Notes under the pieces: generated by a model
Told to the model about the DNA's origin: nothing
What the model saw: the letters and a program-made list of their open reading frames with translations, nothing else
Database searches by the model: none
In this document: one piece after another, positions 17,395 to 27,141 of the stretch
How the letters are laid out: the number at the start of each line of letters is the position of its first letter
Position numbering within the stretch: position 1 is the first letter of the stretch
From: Stappia indica
GTDB lineage: Bacteria; Pseudomonadota; Alphaproteobacteria; Rhizobiales; Stappiaceae
Reading direction: 5' to 3'
Length of the DNA stretch: 64,000 nt
Assembly: GCF_009789575.1 (NCBI RefSeq)
Contig: NZ_CP046908.1
Coordinates: 1,488,001-1,552,000, forward strand
Program-made: the position numbers and the translations under genes

Positions 17395-19590
17395 ATGCGG
17401 GACAGGCGTGATAAACCGTTGCCTGGAGACGCACATCAGGTGATCAAGAGACTGACCCCCTTCACGGTGCTGGCCGTTACGGCGACGGCCGGGCTGCTTG
17501 CCGCCGCCCTCGTGCTGGTCGCGGCGCTGAACCAGCCCTGGCTCGGCATCGGGCTTTCCGCCGATGCGCCGGCCGGCCTGGTGATGATCGAGACCGTCGC
17601 CTCGCACGGCCCGGCGGCCGGCGCGCTGCAACCGGGCATGCCGCTGGCGGCGGTCGGCGGCATCGGGCTCGAGGCGGGCGACCTGGTCGAGGAGCCGGAT
17701 GTCGCGGAAAGCTACGCAGCCCTGCAGCGCTTTTTCGGCCGGCAAGCCGACCTTTACGCAGCCCTTGCCGGCGCAAGCGTGACGATCGAGACCGGCGGGA
17801 CCGCTCCCTTGCGCATCGAGGTGACGGCCGCGACCGGGCGGCCGCTGTCCAGCCTTCCCCCCGCCTTCTGGGTGCAGATCGTCACCGGCCTCGTCAGCGT
17901 CATCGTCGGGGCCTGGGTCTGGAGCCTGCGCCGCGGCGAACTCTCGGCACGGCTGCTGGCGCTCGCAGGGCTCGGCATCCTCGTCTCCGCGTTTCCGGCC
18001 GCGCTCTACTCCTCCCGCGAGCTCGCCCTGCCGGGCGGGCTGTTCCGCGCCCTGTCGGCCACCAACCATTTCGGCGCGCTGGCCTTCGGCGTCGCCATGG
18101 TGGCGCTGTTCCTGTCCTATCCGCGCCGTCTCGTTCCCGTCTCCGCCCTCTGGCTGCTGCCGGCCGTCTACGGCGCGATATGGGCGCTGGACACGGCCTG
18201 GATCGGGTTTCCGGGGCCTGCCGAAGGGCACCATCTGCCCACCGTGACCCTGATGACGGGCATCCTGCTCGGCGCGCTGCTGCAATACCGGGCGAGCCGC
18301 GACGACCCGGCGGCGCGCGCGGCGATCCGCTGGTTCGCCCTGTCCGTCGGGCTTTGCGCCGGCACCTTCGTCACCGTCGTGCTGATGCCGAACCTGTTCG
18401 GCATGCAGCCGTCGATCTCGCAGGGCTATGCCTTCATCCTGTTCGGCATGCTGTTCCTCGGCGTTGCTGCCGGCGTTGCCCGCTACCGCCTGTTCGAGCT
18501 GGAAGGCTGGGCCTTCTCGATCCTGTCCTATTTCGGCGCGGTCCTGCTGCTCGTCCTCGTCGATGCGGCGCTGATCTCCGTCGTGGCGATGGATCGTCCC
18601 GAGGCCTTCGCCCTGTCGCTGCTGGCCGTGGCGATCCTCTACCTGCCGTTTCGCGACTGGCTGGCCCGGCGGCTGCTGCCGAGGCGGGAGATCGACCGGG
18701 AGGAGCTGTTCGCGCGGATCATCGACGTGGCCCTGACGACGGACGCCTCCCGCGAAGGCCGCTGGCAGGACGTCCTGCGCGACGCCTTCAGCCCGCTGCA
18801 CATGTCCGCCGCAGTGGCCCCCGCCGATGAGAAGCCGGCCATCGCCGAGGACGGCCTGTCGCTGCTGCTTCCCGGCCTGCCGGGCCTTGTCCCCCTGAAG
18901 CTGTCGCATGCGCATTCGGGCCGGCGCCTGTTCAGCCCGCAGGACCGCCGCTTTGCCGGCGAGCTCTACGCCATGCTCGCCCATGCCATCGCCAGCCGCG
19001 ACGCGCACGAGAAGGGCGCCGCCGAGGAGCGGATCCGCATCGCCCGCGACATGCACGACAACATGGGCGCGCAACTGCTGTCCGCGCTGCACAGCGAGCG
19101 GCGCGAGCGCAAGGACACCTTGATCCGCGAGACGATCTCGGACCTGCGGGACATCGTCAACAACGCGGCGCGCGGCGGGCGGGCCATCGGCGACCTGCTG
19201 GCAGACCTCAAGGTCGAGGCGCTGGAGCGGCTGGCCGCCGCCGACATCCGGCTCGACTGGCAGGACGCATGCGAGGATGGCGAGCGCACGCTCGCCCCCA
19301 ATGTCGCCTATTCCCTGCGCTCGGTGCTGCGCGAGATCGTCAGCAACACGATCCGCCATTCGGGCGCGGACACGATGCGCCTGCGGATCGGGATGCGCGG
19401 CGGCATCGTCCATCTCGAGGCGAGCGACAATGGCAGCGGCCTTGCCCCCGGCGTCCGGGGAAAGGGCAACGGCCTGTCCAACCTGGAGGCGCGGCTGCTG
19501 GCGCTGAAGGGCACGCTTGTGCTGGAGGACGCCAATCCCGGCCTCACCGTCCGCGCCCGGTTTCCGCTCTGCGAAGGGGAGACGCGATGA
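17395..19590 (+). CDS. Membrane sensor histidine kinase, NarL/HisKA_3 type, with PDZ-like sensor
   Basis: A 731-residue kinase. A first membrane segment (about 20-42) is followed by a periplasmic PDZ-like stretch (VMIETVASHGPAAGALQPG, then AVGGIGLEAGD). A multi-pass region of six or seven helices (about 150-410) and a linker lead to the dimerisation helix RIRIARDMHDNMGAQLL, with phospho-acceptor His near 554. The ATPase domain follows (EIVSNTIRHSG, ASDNGSGLAPG). The ATG at 17395 follows AGGTGAG. The stop overlaps the regulator gene by ATGA. The signal is unknown; a PDZ plus polytopic sensor suggests envelope or lipid-related sensing. Confidence 0.87.
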   Translation: MRDRRDKPLPGDAHQVIKRLTPFTVLAVTATAGLLAAALVLVAALNQPWLGIGLSADAPAGLVMIETVASHGPAAGALQPGMPLAAVGGIGLEAGDLVEEPDVAESYAALQRFFGRQADLYAALAGASVTIETGGTAPLRIEVTAATGRPLSSLPPAFWVQIVTGLVSVIVGAWVWSLRRGELSARLLALAGLGILVSAFPAALYSSRELALPGGLFRALSATNHFGALAFGVAMVALFLSYPRRLVPVSALWLLPAVYGAIWALDTAWIGFPGPAEGHHLPTVTLMTGILLGALLQYRASRDDPAARAAIRWFALSVGLCAGTFVTVVLMPNLFGMQPSISQGYAFILFGMLFLGVAAGVARYRLFELEGWAFSILSYFGAVLLLVLVDAALISVVAMDRPEAFALSLLAVAILYLPFRDWLARRLLPRREIDREELFARIIDVALTTDASREGRWQDVLRDAFSPLHMSAAVAPADEKPAIAEDGLSLLLPGLPGLVPLKLSHAHSGRRLFSPQDRRFAGELYAMLAHAIASRDAHEKGAAEERIRIARDMHDNMGAQLLSALHSERRERKDTLIRETISDLRDIVNNAARGGRAIGDLLADLKVEALERLAAADIRLDWQDACEDGERTLAPNVAYSLRSVLREIVSNTIRHSGADTMRLRIGMRGGIVHLEASDNGSGLAPGVRGKGNGLSNLEARLLALKGTLVLEDANPGLTVRARFPLCEGETR

Positions 19591-20258
19591 CCCGGATCCT
19601 GATCGTCGAGGATCTCGCCGAAGCCCGAAAATGGCTCCAGGACGTCGCCCGGGAGGCCTTCCCCGGCCCGCATGAGATCGACGCCAAGGCCACCTTGCAG
19701 GACGGCCTGGCGGCCGCGGCACGGCACGACTACGACGTCGCGCTCATCGACCTGCGCCTGCCGGACGGGTCGGGCATCGAGGTGCTGCGCGCCCTGCGCC
19801 AGCGCAATTCCAGCACGCTGTGCGTCGTCACAACCGCCATGGCGGACGACGTCCATATCGTCGCCGCCCTTTCGGCCGGAGCCAACGGCTACCTGCTCAA
19901 GGAGCAGCCCTCGGCCATGATCGTCCGGCAGCTGTCGCAACTCGCCGACGGCATCCCGGCCCTGTCGCCGGCCATCGCCCGCCGCATCATGGAGCATTTC
20001 CAGCTGACCGGCCCGGCGGCCGAGCCGGAGGAAAGCCTGACCGAGCGCGAGAAGGAGGTCCTTGCCCTGATCGGCCGCGGCATGCGCAATGTCGACGTGT
20101 CCGAGCAGCTGTCGCTTTCGGGAAACACGGTCGCGACGCATATCAAGTCGATCTACCGCAAGCTCGGCATTTCCTCGCGCGCCGAAGCCTCCTGGCACGC
20201 GGCGATGCTGGGCCTGTCGCCCGGCCGCAGCGAGGCGGACGACACGGATTCCGCCTGA
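19587..20258 (+). CDS. NarL/FixJ family response regulator
   Basis: A 223-residue regulator. The receiver domain (1-120) has the acidic pocket E8-D9, phospho-acceptor D55 in ALIDLRLPDG and Lys in YLLKEQ. The LuxR-type helix-turn-helix (about 155-212) contains LTEREKEVLALIGRGM and SGNTVATHIKSIYRKLGISSR. It is translationally coupled to the kinase gene through an ATGA overlap, with AAGGGGAG upstream. It therefore receives phosphate from the adjacent kinase. No target operator could be assigned. Confidence 0.92.
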   Translation: MTRILIVEDLAEARKWLQDVAREAFPGPHEIDAKATLQDGLAAAARHDYDVALIDLRLPDGSGIEVLRALRQRNSSTLCVVTTAMADDVHIVAALSAGANGYLLKEQPSAMIVRQLSQLADGIPALSPAIARRIMEHFQLTGPAAEPEESLTEREKEVLALIGRGMRNVDVSEQLSLSGNTVATHIKSIYRKLGISSRAEASWHAAMLGLSPGRSEADDTDSA

Positions 20259-20406
20259 GCGAAAAGGTGCTGGAAACGCGCGGCGAGCCCGTTCGACAGC
20301 CTGGCGACGTGCGCCGGGGAACCGCGCCGGCACGCTTGGTTAAAGGTTCGGAAACCCGCGAAGTCGTAATCCTTGATCAGCACGCCTGAACAAGGGTTCC
20401 CCCCAG

Positions 20407-22368
20407 ATGCCGCTCTTCCCCAGCAAAAATCGCGACCTGATCGAGGCGCTCGGCCGGTCCCAGGCCATGATTCATTTCATGCCGGACGGAACTATTCTTG
20501 AAGCCAACGCAAATTTCCTGTCGGTCATGGGGTATTCTCTCGAAGAAATCGAGAAAAAACATCATCGCATGTTTTTGGACCCGGCTTATGCTGCGAGCGA
20601 GGCGTATCGATCCTTCTGGAAAGACCTCGCCCGCGGTGAATTCAAGTCCGGCGAATTCATGCGCGTGACCAAGAGCGGCGCCGAGGTCTGGATACAGGCG
20701 ACATACAACCCGGTTCGCGACAGCAACGGCAATGTCTACCGCATCGTCAAGTTTGCGACAGATATTACCAAGGAGAAGATGAAGAGCGCAGATGCGCAGG
20801 GGCAACTGACAGCAATTCACCGCTCTCAAGCCGTGATTCACTTCGACCTCGACGGAAATATTCTGGAAGCCAACGACAACTTTCTGAAGGCGGTCGGCTA
20901 CACGCTCGACGAGATCAAGGGCAGGCACCACTCGATTTTCGTCGCGTCCGACGAGCGCGAAACGCAGGACTACAAGGCGTTCTGGAAGCAACTCGGCGCC
21001 GGGCACTTCATGGCCGGCGACTTCAAGCGGATCGCCAAGGGCGGCGACGAGATCTGGATCCACGCCACCTACAACCCGATCCTCGACGCAGCCGGCCGGC
21101 CCTTCAAGGTGGTGAAATTCGCCTCCGACATCACGGCCGAAAAGCGCAAGAATGCCGAACATGAAGGCCTGATCGCGGCCATCGACCGCAGCCAGGCGGT
21201 GATCTCATTCAGCAAGGACGGCATCATCCTGGATGCCAACGACAACTTCCTGAAGGCGGTCGGCTATCGTCTCGACGAGATCAAGGGCAAGCATCACCGG
21301 ATGTTCGTCGAGGAAAAGTACGCCCAGTCCGATCAGTATACCGAGTTCTGGCAGACCCTTGCCGGAGGCAAGCACTTGTCGGCGATCTATCAACGCTTCA
21401 ACAAGGCGGGGAACCCGATCTGGTTGCAGGCGAACTACAATCCGATCTTCGACGCCTCCGGAAACATCGTGAAGGTGACGAAGTTCGCGACGGACATCAG
21501 CGAGAACATGGCAGCGCGGCAGGAGGCCATCGAAGCTGCCGAGGCGACACTGAGCACCGTGGACCAGTCGGCGCATTCCGCGCAGCACGTGAATTCCTCC
21601 GCACAGGGCATCTCTCAAGGGATGGAGAAAGCACGCTCTGCTGTCGAGGCCATGCAGGTGCGCTCCGAAACTGCCGAGCAGTCGACCGAGAAGCTCCGCC
21701 TGGCCGCTGCGTCCATGGATGGCGTGGTCCAGCTCATTTCCAAGGTCGCGGACCAGATCAACCTGCTGTCGCTGAACGCGACCATCGAGGCCGCCCGCGC
21801 CGGCGAAGCCGGCCGCGGCTTTGCGGTTGTCGCCAACGAGGTCAAGACGCTCGCAAACCAGACCTCCCAGGCGACCACGCGGATCTTCTCCGAAATCGCC
21901 GAGATGCAGTCGGTGGCAGGCTCTGTGGACGAGGCCTTGAAGGCCATCCGCAGATCGATCTCCGACGTGCAGGACCTCGTCCTGTCGACCACCAACGCGA
22001 CCGAAGAGCAATGCGTGTCCACGGACGAGATCAACGTCCGTCTCCAGTCCGCGTCCTCCAGCGTCGCCTCCGTGTGCGAAAGCCTGGACAAGTGGGTGAT
22101 CGGCATGGAGAACCGCCGCCGCGACGAGCGCAAGCGCGTCCACCGGGACTGCCTGATCGGCGGCATCGATGGCGCGAAGATCCGTGGCTCCCTGCGCGAC
22201 ATCTCGGACTCCGGCGCGAGGATCTACGTCGCCGATGGCTCGGCGATCCCCGATCATGTCGTCGTGGAACTGGACGACAAGAGCGTGAAGCGCGGCACGG
22301 TCGTGCGCCGCAACGGGCGGGAGCTCGGCGTGGAATTCCGCTCCGAAGCGACCTCCTTCGCGGCATAG
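20407..22368 (+). CDS. Cytoplasmic chemoreceptor: three PAS domains, MCP signalling domain, PilZ
   Basis: A 653-residue protein without membrane segments. Three closely similar PAS domains (about 10-120, 132-245, 255-370) share the pattern ...ILEAN(D)NFL..VGY.L.EI.GKHH. The MCP signalling hairpin (about 375-565) has the highly conserved tip [20 protein letters not shown]. The C-terminal PilZ domain (about 567-650) keeps the c-di-GMP motifs RxxxR (RRDERKR) and DxSxxG (DISDSG). HAMP is absent. PAS repeats of this kind often bind haem or flavin. The protein couples an internal redox or oxygen cue and c-di-GMP to a chemotaxis array (inference). Confidence 0.9.
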   Translation: MPLFPSKNRDLIEALGRSQAMIHFMPDGTILEANANFLSVMGYSLEEIEKKHHRMFLDPAYAASEAYRSFWKDLARGEFKSGEFMRVTKSGAEVWIQATYNPVRDSNGNVYRIVKFATDITKEKMKSADAQGQLTAIHRSQAVIHFDLDGNILEANDNFLKAVGYTLDEIKGRHHSIFVASDERETQDYKAFWKQLGAGHFMAGDFKRIAKGGDEIWIHATYNPILDAAGRPFKVVKFASDITAEKRKNAEHEGLIAAIDRSQAVISFSKDGIILDANDNFLKAVGYRLDEIKGKHHRMFVEEKYAQSDQYTEFWQTLAGGKHLSAIYQRFNKAGNPIWLQANYNPIFDASGNIVKVTKFATDISENMAARQEAIEAAEATLSTVDQSAHSAQHVNSSAQGISQGMEKARSAVEAMQVRSETAEQSTEKLRLAAASMDGVVQLISKVADQINLLSLNATIEAARAGEAGRGFAVVANEVKTLANQTSQATTRIFSEIAEMQSVAGSVDEALKAIRRSISDVQDLVLSTTNATEEQCVSTDEINVRLQSASSSVASVCESLDKWVIGMENRRRDERKRVHRDCLIGGIDGAKIRGSLRDISDSGARIYVADGSAIPDHVVVELDDKSVKRGTVVRRNGRELGVEFRSEATSFAA

Positions 22369-22471
22369 TCTGCCGCCGAAGCCCGGCGACAGACCAGGAG
22401 GCGCTGGCCCGGGCTTTCACCCGCCCCTCGCGGAGCAAGCGAGCGAAGCGGGTTTTGCGTGAGCGAGAAGA

Positions 22472-22547
22472 TGGTGGGCCCGGCAGGACTCGAACCTGCA
22501 ACCAATCCGTTATGAGCGGACGGCTCTAACCATTGAGCTACAGGCCC
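22472..22547 (-). tRNA. tRNA-Ile(CAU), lysidine-modified type
   Basis: A 76-nt cloverleaf including encoded CCA. The acceptor GGGCCTG pairs with CGGGCCC, the D stem is GCTC/GAGC, the anticodon loop CTCATAA gives anticodon CAU, and the T arm is GCAGG-TTCGAGT-CCTGC. The GGGCCTGTAGCTC start matches tRNA-Ile2, whose C34 is changed to lysidine by TilS to read AUA, rather than elongator or initiator tRNA-Met. It stands alone between the chemoreceptor and permease genes. Confidence 0.9.
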
Positions 22548-22728
22548 CCCGACAGGCTGGACGCCGGTCGCGCCGAACGGGGCGGAAACGGCAATGCCCC
22601 GCACGGCGTGCGATCCTTCCTACAACACCTTTTCGAGGGGTTGCAAGGCAGGGCGCGACGGGTGACAAGCACAAGATGTGCAAGGCCCGGCGCAGCGCCC
22701 GGACCGCAGGCGAGATACTGGGAGCCCC

Positions 22729-23802
22729 ATGCCGCAATTTCCGCTGCTGGTCGCCACGACCCTCCTCTCCATCACCCTGTTCGGCTGGCTGCTCGTGCTC
22801 GGCCGCTCGCTGCTCATTCCCTTCGTCATCGCCCTGCTGGTCTGGTACCTGATCGTCGCGCTGGCCGAGGCGATCCGCGCCATCCCGCTCGGCCCGCTGC
22901 GCCTGCCGCGGCTCGTCGCGGTGACGGCAGCGCTGGCGGTCATCTTCGTCGTCTTCAGCATGGCGGTCGACATTCTTGCGGCCAACCTCACCGCGCTTGC
23001 CCGCGATGCGCCGGTCTACCAGGCCCGGCTCGACCAGATCCTCAAGAGCGGCTCGGTCTGGGTCGGCCTTGCCGATCCGGTCCAGATGCGCGACCTGGTG
23101 CCCGACAATGCCCTCAACCGGGCGCTCAGCGCCGGCGCCAATGCGATCACCCAGATCGCCGGCTCCGCCTCGCTGGTCTTCATCTATGTGCTGTTCCTGC
23201 TGCTCGAGCAGTCGACCTTCGACCGCAAGATGGCGCGGCTGTTCTCCTCGCCCGAGCGCATGGAGATCGCCTTCCTGATGCGCGAGCGCATCACCGGGGC
23301 GCTGCGCCACTATCTCGGCATCAAGACCGCCGTCAGCGTGCTTACCGGCTCGCTCACCGCCGGCCTGCTGACGCTGCTCGACCTTCCCTATGCCGCGCTC
23401 TTCGGCTTCATCGCCTTCGCGCTCAACTTCATCCCCACCATCGGCTCGCTGATCGCGGTGATCTTCCCCAGCCTGCTGGCCCTGGTGCATTTCGAGACGC
23501 TGACGCCCTTCCTGGTGATCAGCCTCGGCCTCGGCACCATCCAGTTCCTGATCGGCAACCTTCTCGAGCCGCGGCTGATGGGCAACAGCCTCAATCTGTC
23601 GGGACTGGTGATCATGCTGTCCCTGTCCTTCTGGGGGGCGGTGTGGGGCATCACCGGCATGCTGCTTTGCGTGCCGCTCACGGTGATGGTGCTGATCATC
23701 TGCGCCCAGTTCCCCGCCTCCCGGCCCGTCGCCGTGCTGCTGTCCGCCGATGGCGAGGTCGGCGCCCCGATGGTGGCCCGCGGCCCCGCACCACCGGAAT
23801 AG
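22729..23802 (+). CDS. AI-2E family transporter (PerM/YdiK-like membrane protein)
   Basis: A 357-residue protein with about eight membrane segments. The GIKTAVSVLTGSLTAGLL, ALNFIPTIGSLIAVIFP and FLIGNLLEPRLMGNSLNLSG motifs are family hallmarks. Family length is 340-380. The ATG at 22729 has GGGAG eight bases upstream; an earlier start at 22678 adds non-conserved residues. Members export varied small molecules or act as ion antiporters; E. coli TqsA affects autoinducer-2, but that name should not be taken as proof of function here. Confidence 0.88.
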   Translation: MPQFPLLVATTLLSITLFGWLLVLGRSLLIPFVIALLVWYLIVALAEAIRAIPLGPLRLPRLVAVTAALAVIFVVFSMAVDILAANLTALARDAPVYQARLDQILKSGSVWVGLADPVQMRDLVPDNALNRALSAGANAITQIAGSASLVFIYVLFLLLEQSTFDRKMARLFSSPERMEIAFLMRERITGALRHYLGIKTAVSVLTGSLTAGLLTLLDLPYAALFGFIAFALNFIPTIGSLIAVIFPSLLALVHFETLTPFLVISLGLGTIQFLIGNLLEPRLMGNSLNLSGLVIMLSLSFWGAVWGITGMLLCVPLTVMVLIICAQFPASRPVAVLLSADGEVGAPMVARGPAPPE

Positions 23803-24132
23803 GCGGAGCCTCCTGCATTCCCGCAAGGGGCAGACCCGCCCCTTGCAAATCTGCGCAAGAATCCTGCGCAATTATCCGGTTTTCGTGCCGAAAATTGCCC
23901 CTTGCCAAGCAGTTTCCGGCCTGGGATCGCACAACCAATCGTTATAACTACCTAAAACACCATCCTTGACGCGAAACGCTTGGCCAGTTTATGAAATGAT
24001 GTGACCCTGACATCGACGAAAGACTAATTCGGGAATGTCAGCCCCATCATTCACAGAACAAAGACACGCTTGCGAGTGTGGATTGACTTTGCGTCCTTCG
24101 CACACTCTTTAAATAATTTAGGAGGAAACAGG
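23803..24132. other. Promoter region of the second TRAP operon
   Basis: 330 bases without a gene, AT-richer than its surroundings. A candidate promoter is TTGACG at 23966-23971, with TTATGA at 23989-23994 (17-bp spacing). A second TTGACT at 24083 lacks a good -10 element. AGGAGG at 24120 is the ribosome site for the binding-protein gene. Confidence 0.45.
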
Positions 24133-25116
24133 ATGAATATCTTCAAGGCAGCGGCCGCTGCCGTGATCGCGCTCGGCATCGGCGCCGTGCCGGCCCTCGC
24201 CGAAATCGACACCGTGAACCTTCGCCTCGCCCATGTGGTGAACGAGCAGGACGGCTTCCACGCCGCCGCGACCAAGTTCAAGGAGCTGGTTGCCGAGCGC
24301 TCCGACGGCAAGATCACCGTCGAGATCTTCCCCAATGCCACGCTGGGCGACGAGCGCACCCTGCTCGAGGGCATGCAGATCGGCACCGTGGACATGGGCG
24401 TCATCACCAACGGCCCGGTGTCCAACTTCCTGGAAGAGATGGCCGTGTTCGAGCTGCCCTTCCTCTTCCCCTCGCCCGAGGCCGCCTACAAGGTGCTCGA
24501 CGGCGAGATCGGCCAGGAGCTGCTCGACCGCCTGTCGGAGGTCAATCTCAAGGGCCTCGCCTATGCCGAGCGCGGCTTCCGCAACCTGACCAACTCCAAG
24601 CGCCCGATCAACACCCCGGCCGATCTCAGCGGCCTGCGCGTGCGCGTCATGGAGAACCCGGTCTACATCGACAGCTTCCGCGAGCTGGGCGCCGACGCCA
24701 TCCCGATGGCCTGGACCGAGGCGCTCACGGCCATGCAGCAGGGCACGATCGACGGCCAGGAAAACCCGGTCGGCGTCGTCTACTCGTTCAAGCTGAACGA
24801 GACCCAGACCAACATGACCATGACCCGCCACACCTATGCCCCGGCGCTCTTCGTCATGGGCATGCCCAAGTGGAACGAGCTGTCGGAGGAGACCCAGCAG
24901 ATCGTCCGCCAGGCGGCGCAGGAAGCGGCCGAATATGAGCGCGCGCTCAACGCCCGTCTCGAGGGCGAGCAGCTCCAGGCGCTCAAGGATGCCGGCATGA
25001 CCGTGATCGAGAATGCCGACCTGTCCGCCTTCTCCGCGGCCGTTCAGCCGGTCTACGAGAAGTACGGCGAGAAGTTCGGCGACTACCTGCCCCGCATCCA
25101 GGAGGCGCTGAAGTAA
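24133..25116 (+). CDS. TRAP transporter substrate-binding protein (DctP family)
   Basis: A 327-residue periplasmic receptor. The signal peptide is about residues 1-23 (ending VPALA). LRLAHVVNEQDGFHAAATKF, GLRVRVMENPVYID with the conserved ligand-binding arginine, and MQQGTIDGQENPV are canonical for the C4-dicarboxylate group of TRAP receptors. AGGAGG lies seven bases before the ATG. It is followed immediately by the two permease genes. Ligand: probably a dicarboxylate or sugar acid; not provable from sequence. Confidence 0.92.
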   Translation: MNIFKAAAAAVIALGIGAVPALAEIDTVNLRLAHVVNEQDGFHAAATKFKELVAERSDGKITVEIFPNATLGDERTLLEGMQIGTVDMGVITNGPVSNFLEEMAVFELPFLFPSPEAAYKVLDGEIGQELLDRLSEVNLKGLAYAERGFRNLTNSKRPINTPADLSGLRVRVMENPVYIDSFRELGADAIPMAWTEALTAMQQGTIDGQENPVGVVYSFKLNETQTNMTMTRHTYAPALFVMGMPKWNELSEETQQIVRQAAQEAAEYERALNARLEGEQLQALKDAGMTVIENADLSAFSAAVQPVYEKYGEKFGDYLPRIQEALK

Positions 25117-25117
25117 G

Positions 25118-25663
25118 ATGCTGGCAGGGTTGGCGTGGATTGACCGTCTTCTGGGCGAGACGCTCAAGCCCGTGGTCTTCGTGGGGATGGCCGCGCTCGT
25201 CGCCGTCATCACGCTCCAGATCGTCTCGCGGGTGTTCTTCACATCCGTGAGCTGGACGGAGGAAGTCGCCCGCTTCCTCCTGATCTGGATCACCTTCCTC
25301 GGCGCCACGCTGGCCTACCAGCAGGGGCGGCATATCGCGGTGACGCTCATGCGCGACAACCTGCCGCCCGCCTTCAAACGGATCGTGACGGGGGCAGCGC
25401 TCCTCGTCACGATCGCCTTCCTGGTCGCCCTGGCCTGGGTCGGCTGGCGCTACACGATGCTGCAGAGCTTCCAGAAGTCGCCCTCGCTGCGCCTGCCGAT
25501 GAACTACGTCTATGTCGTCATGCCGATCACCGCCGCGTTGATCGCCCTCCTGTCGTCCATCGACCTGATCCGGCTGCTCGCCGGCGGCAGCGCGCGGAAG
25601 ACCCCTTCGGAGATCGACGTGGAGCTCGAAACGCAGATCCACGGGGAAGATCGTCGGGTATGA
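25118..25663 (+). CDS. TRAP transporter small permease (DctQ family)
   Basis: A 181-residue protein with four membrane segments. The WTEEVARFLLIWITFLGATLAYQ motif and GRHIAVTLM match the DctQ consensus. It starts one base after the receptor stop and overlaps the large-permease start by ATGA, so the operon is fully coupled. The C-terminal 20 residues (SARKTPSEIDVELETQ region) form a charged cytoplasmic tail. Confidence 0.92.
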   Translation: MLAGLAWIDRLLGETLKPVVFVGMAALVAVITLQIVSRVFFTSVSWTEEVARFLLIWITFLGATLAYQQGRHIAVTLMRDNLPPAFKRIVTGAALLVTIAFLVALAWVGWRYTMLQSFQKSPSLRLPMNYVYVVMPITAALIALLSSIDLIRLLAGGSARKTPSEIDVELETQIHGEDRRV

Positions 25664-26907
25664 GCCTCCTCCTTTTCGGACTGTTCGTCCTGTTCCTGCT
25701 CATGGGTCTGCCGGTCGCCATCGTCATCGGCGCGGCCACCATGACGGCCCTCCACATGGACGGCACCTCGCTGATGGCCGTGCCGCAGCAGATGTTTTCC
25801 GGCATCAACTCCTTCGCCCTCGTCGCCGTGCCGATGTTCATCCTGGCCGGCGACGTGATGGCGCAGGGCGAGATTTCCAAGCGTCTCGTGGCGTTCGCCG
25901 ACAGCCTTTTCGGCTTCATCAAGGGCGGATTGTCCATCGTCTCCGTCTTTGCCGGCATGTTCTTCGCCGCGATTTCCGGCTCGGGCGCCGCCACCACCGC
26001 CGCCGTCGGCGCGAGCCTCGTTCCCGAGCTGAAGCGCAAGGGCTACGACCCGGCCTCCGCCGCCTCGCTGATCGCCGCCTCCGGCACCATCGGCGTCGTC
26101 ATCCCGCCCTCCGTGCCGATGATCATCTACGCGGTGATCGCGCAGGAATCGGTCGCCAAGCTCTTCCTCAACGGCTTCATTCCCGGCGTCGCCATGGGCA
26201 TCGGTCTCATCATCATCGCCGTCATCCAGGGCCACCGCCGCTCCTATCCCCGCGGCACGGCGCTGAACCTGCGGACCATCTGGCGCACCTTCGTCGCCGC
26301 CAGCTGGGGCCTGATGGCGCCGCTGATCATCCTCGGCGGCATCTTCTCCGGCATCTTCACCCCGTCGGAGGCCGCCGTCATCGCGGTGAACTACGCGATC
26401 CTGATCTCCTTCGTCGTCCATCGCGACATGTCCTTGAGGCAGCTCTACGACATCGTGCTGCGCGCCGGCGTGACCACGGCGGTGATCATGTTCGTCATCG
26501 CCGCCTCCTCGGTGCTCAGCTGGACCCTGTCGAGCTGGCAGGTGCCGAACCAGATCGCCAGCGCCGCCCTGTCGCTCTCCTCCAATCCTTACGTCCTGCT
26601 CTTGCTGATCATGGCGGTGATCCTGGTGGCGGGCGTCTTCCTGGAGACCGCCTCGGCGCTGATCATCCTGACCCCGATGCTGCTGCCGCTCGCGGCCCAG
26701 CTCGGCCTCGACACGGTGCATTTCGGCATCATCATCGTGGTCGGCCTTGCCATCGGCATGGTCACCCCGCCGGTGGCGATCAACCTGTTCGTCGCCTCGA
26801 CCATCGCCGGGCTGCCGATCGAGCGGATCGCCAGGGCCGTGATGCCCTATCTCGCAACGCTGCTCGTGGTCTACCTGCTGATCGCCTTCGTGCCCTTCGT
26901 CTTCTGA
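25660..26907 (+). CDS. TRAP transporter large permease (DctM family)
   Basis: A 415-residue, roughly twelve-segment permease. FAAISGSGAATTAAVGASLVP, ASGTIGVVIPPSVPMIIYAV and GMVTPPVAINLFVASTIAG are the characteristic helical hairpin and re-entrant motifs of the ion-coupled subunit. Length is typical. Last gene of the 24133-26907 operon, followed by a rho-independent terminator at 26935. Confidence 0.94.
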   Translation: MSLLLFGLFVLFLLMGLPVAIVIGAATMTALHMDGTSLMAVPQQMFSGINSFALVAVPMFILAGDVMAQGEISKRLVAFADSLFGFIKGGLSIVSVFAGMFFAAISGSGAATTAAVGASLVPELKRKGYDPASAASLIAASGTIGVVIPPSVPMIIYAVIAQESVAKLFLNGFIPGVAMGIGLIIIAVIQGHRRSYPRGTALNLRTIWRTFVAASWGLMAPLIILGGIFSGIFTPSEAAVIAVNYAILISFVVHRDMSLRQLYDIVLRAGVTTAVIMFVIAASSVLSWTLSSWQVPNQIASAALSLSSNPYVLLLLIMAVILVAGVFLETASALIILTPMLLPLAAQLGLDTVHFGIIIVVGLAIGMVTPPVAINLFVASTIAGLPIERIARAVMPYLATLLVVYLLIAFVPFVF

Positions 26908-26934
26908 CGGGGGCCCGCGCATCGACGTTCCGAC

Positions 26935-26969
26935 AACGGCCGCCGCGACCCTGTCCCGGCGGCCGTTTT
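26935..26969 (+). terminator. Rho-independent terminator of the second TRAP operon
   Basis: Eleven-base arms AACGGCCGCCG / CGGCGGCCGTT with an 11-base loop, followed by TT, lie 28 bases after the dctM stop. Confidence 0.8.
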
Positions 26970-27141
26970 CGCATGCGGCCCCTCGCCGTCCGGCCGGGCC
27001 ATGTGGATTGACCAGAAACGACCCGAAAACCACCGGGCGAGCGCCTTCCGTCCGCCGCAATTGCTCGCGATGGTCGCGCCATTCCGCCTCATGCGCCCGA
27101 GGGCTGCGGCGGACAGCTTCCGTTTTTCAAGGAGATATTCG

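Noticed and set aside
17374-19722. A 782-residue minus-strand open frame opposite the sensor kinase
   Set aside because: Antisense shadow with Gln/Arg/Asp-rich composition; the plus strand encodes clear kinase motifs.
22472-22547. Reading the CAU tRNA as tRNA-Met
   Set aside because: The acceptor and D-arm sequence (GGGCCTGTAGCTC) match tRNA-Ile2, not initiator or elongator Met forms.
24083-24115. Second promoter (TTGACT) before the second TRAP operon
   Set aside because: The best -10 candidate is 21 bp away or poor in sequence; the 23966 candidate fits better.
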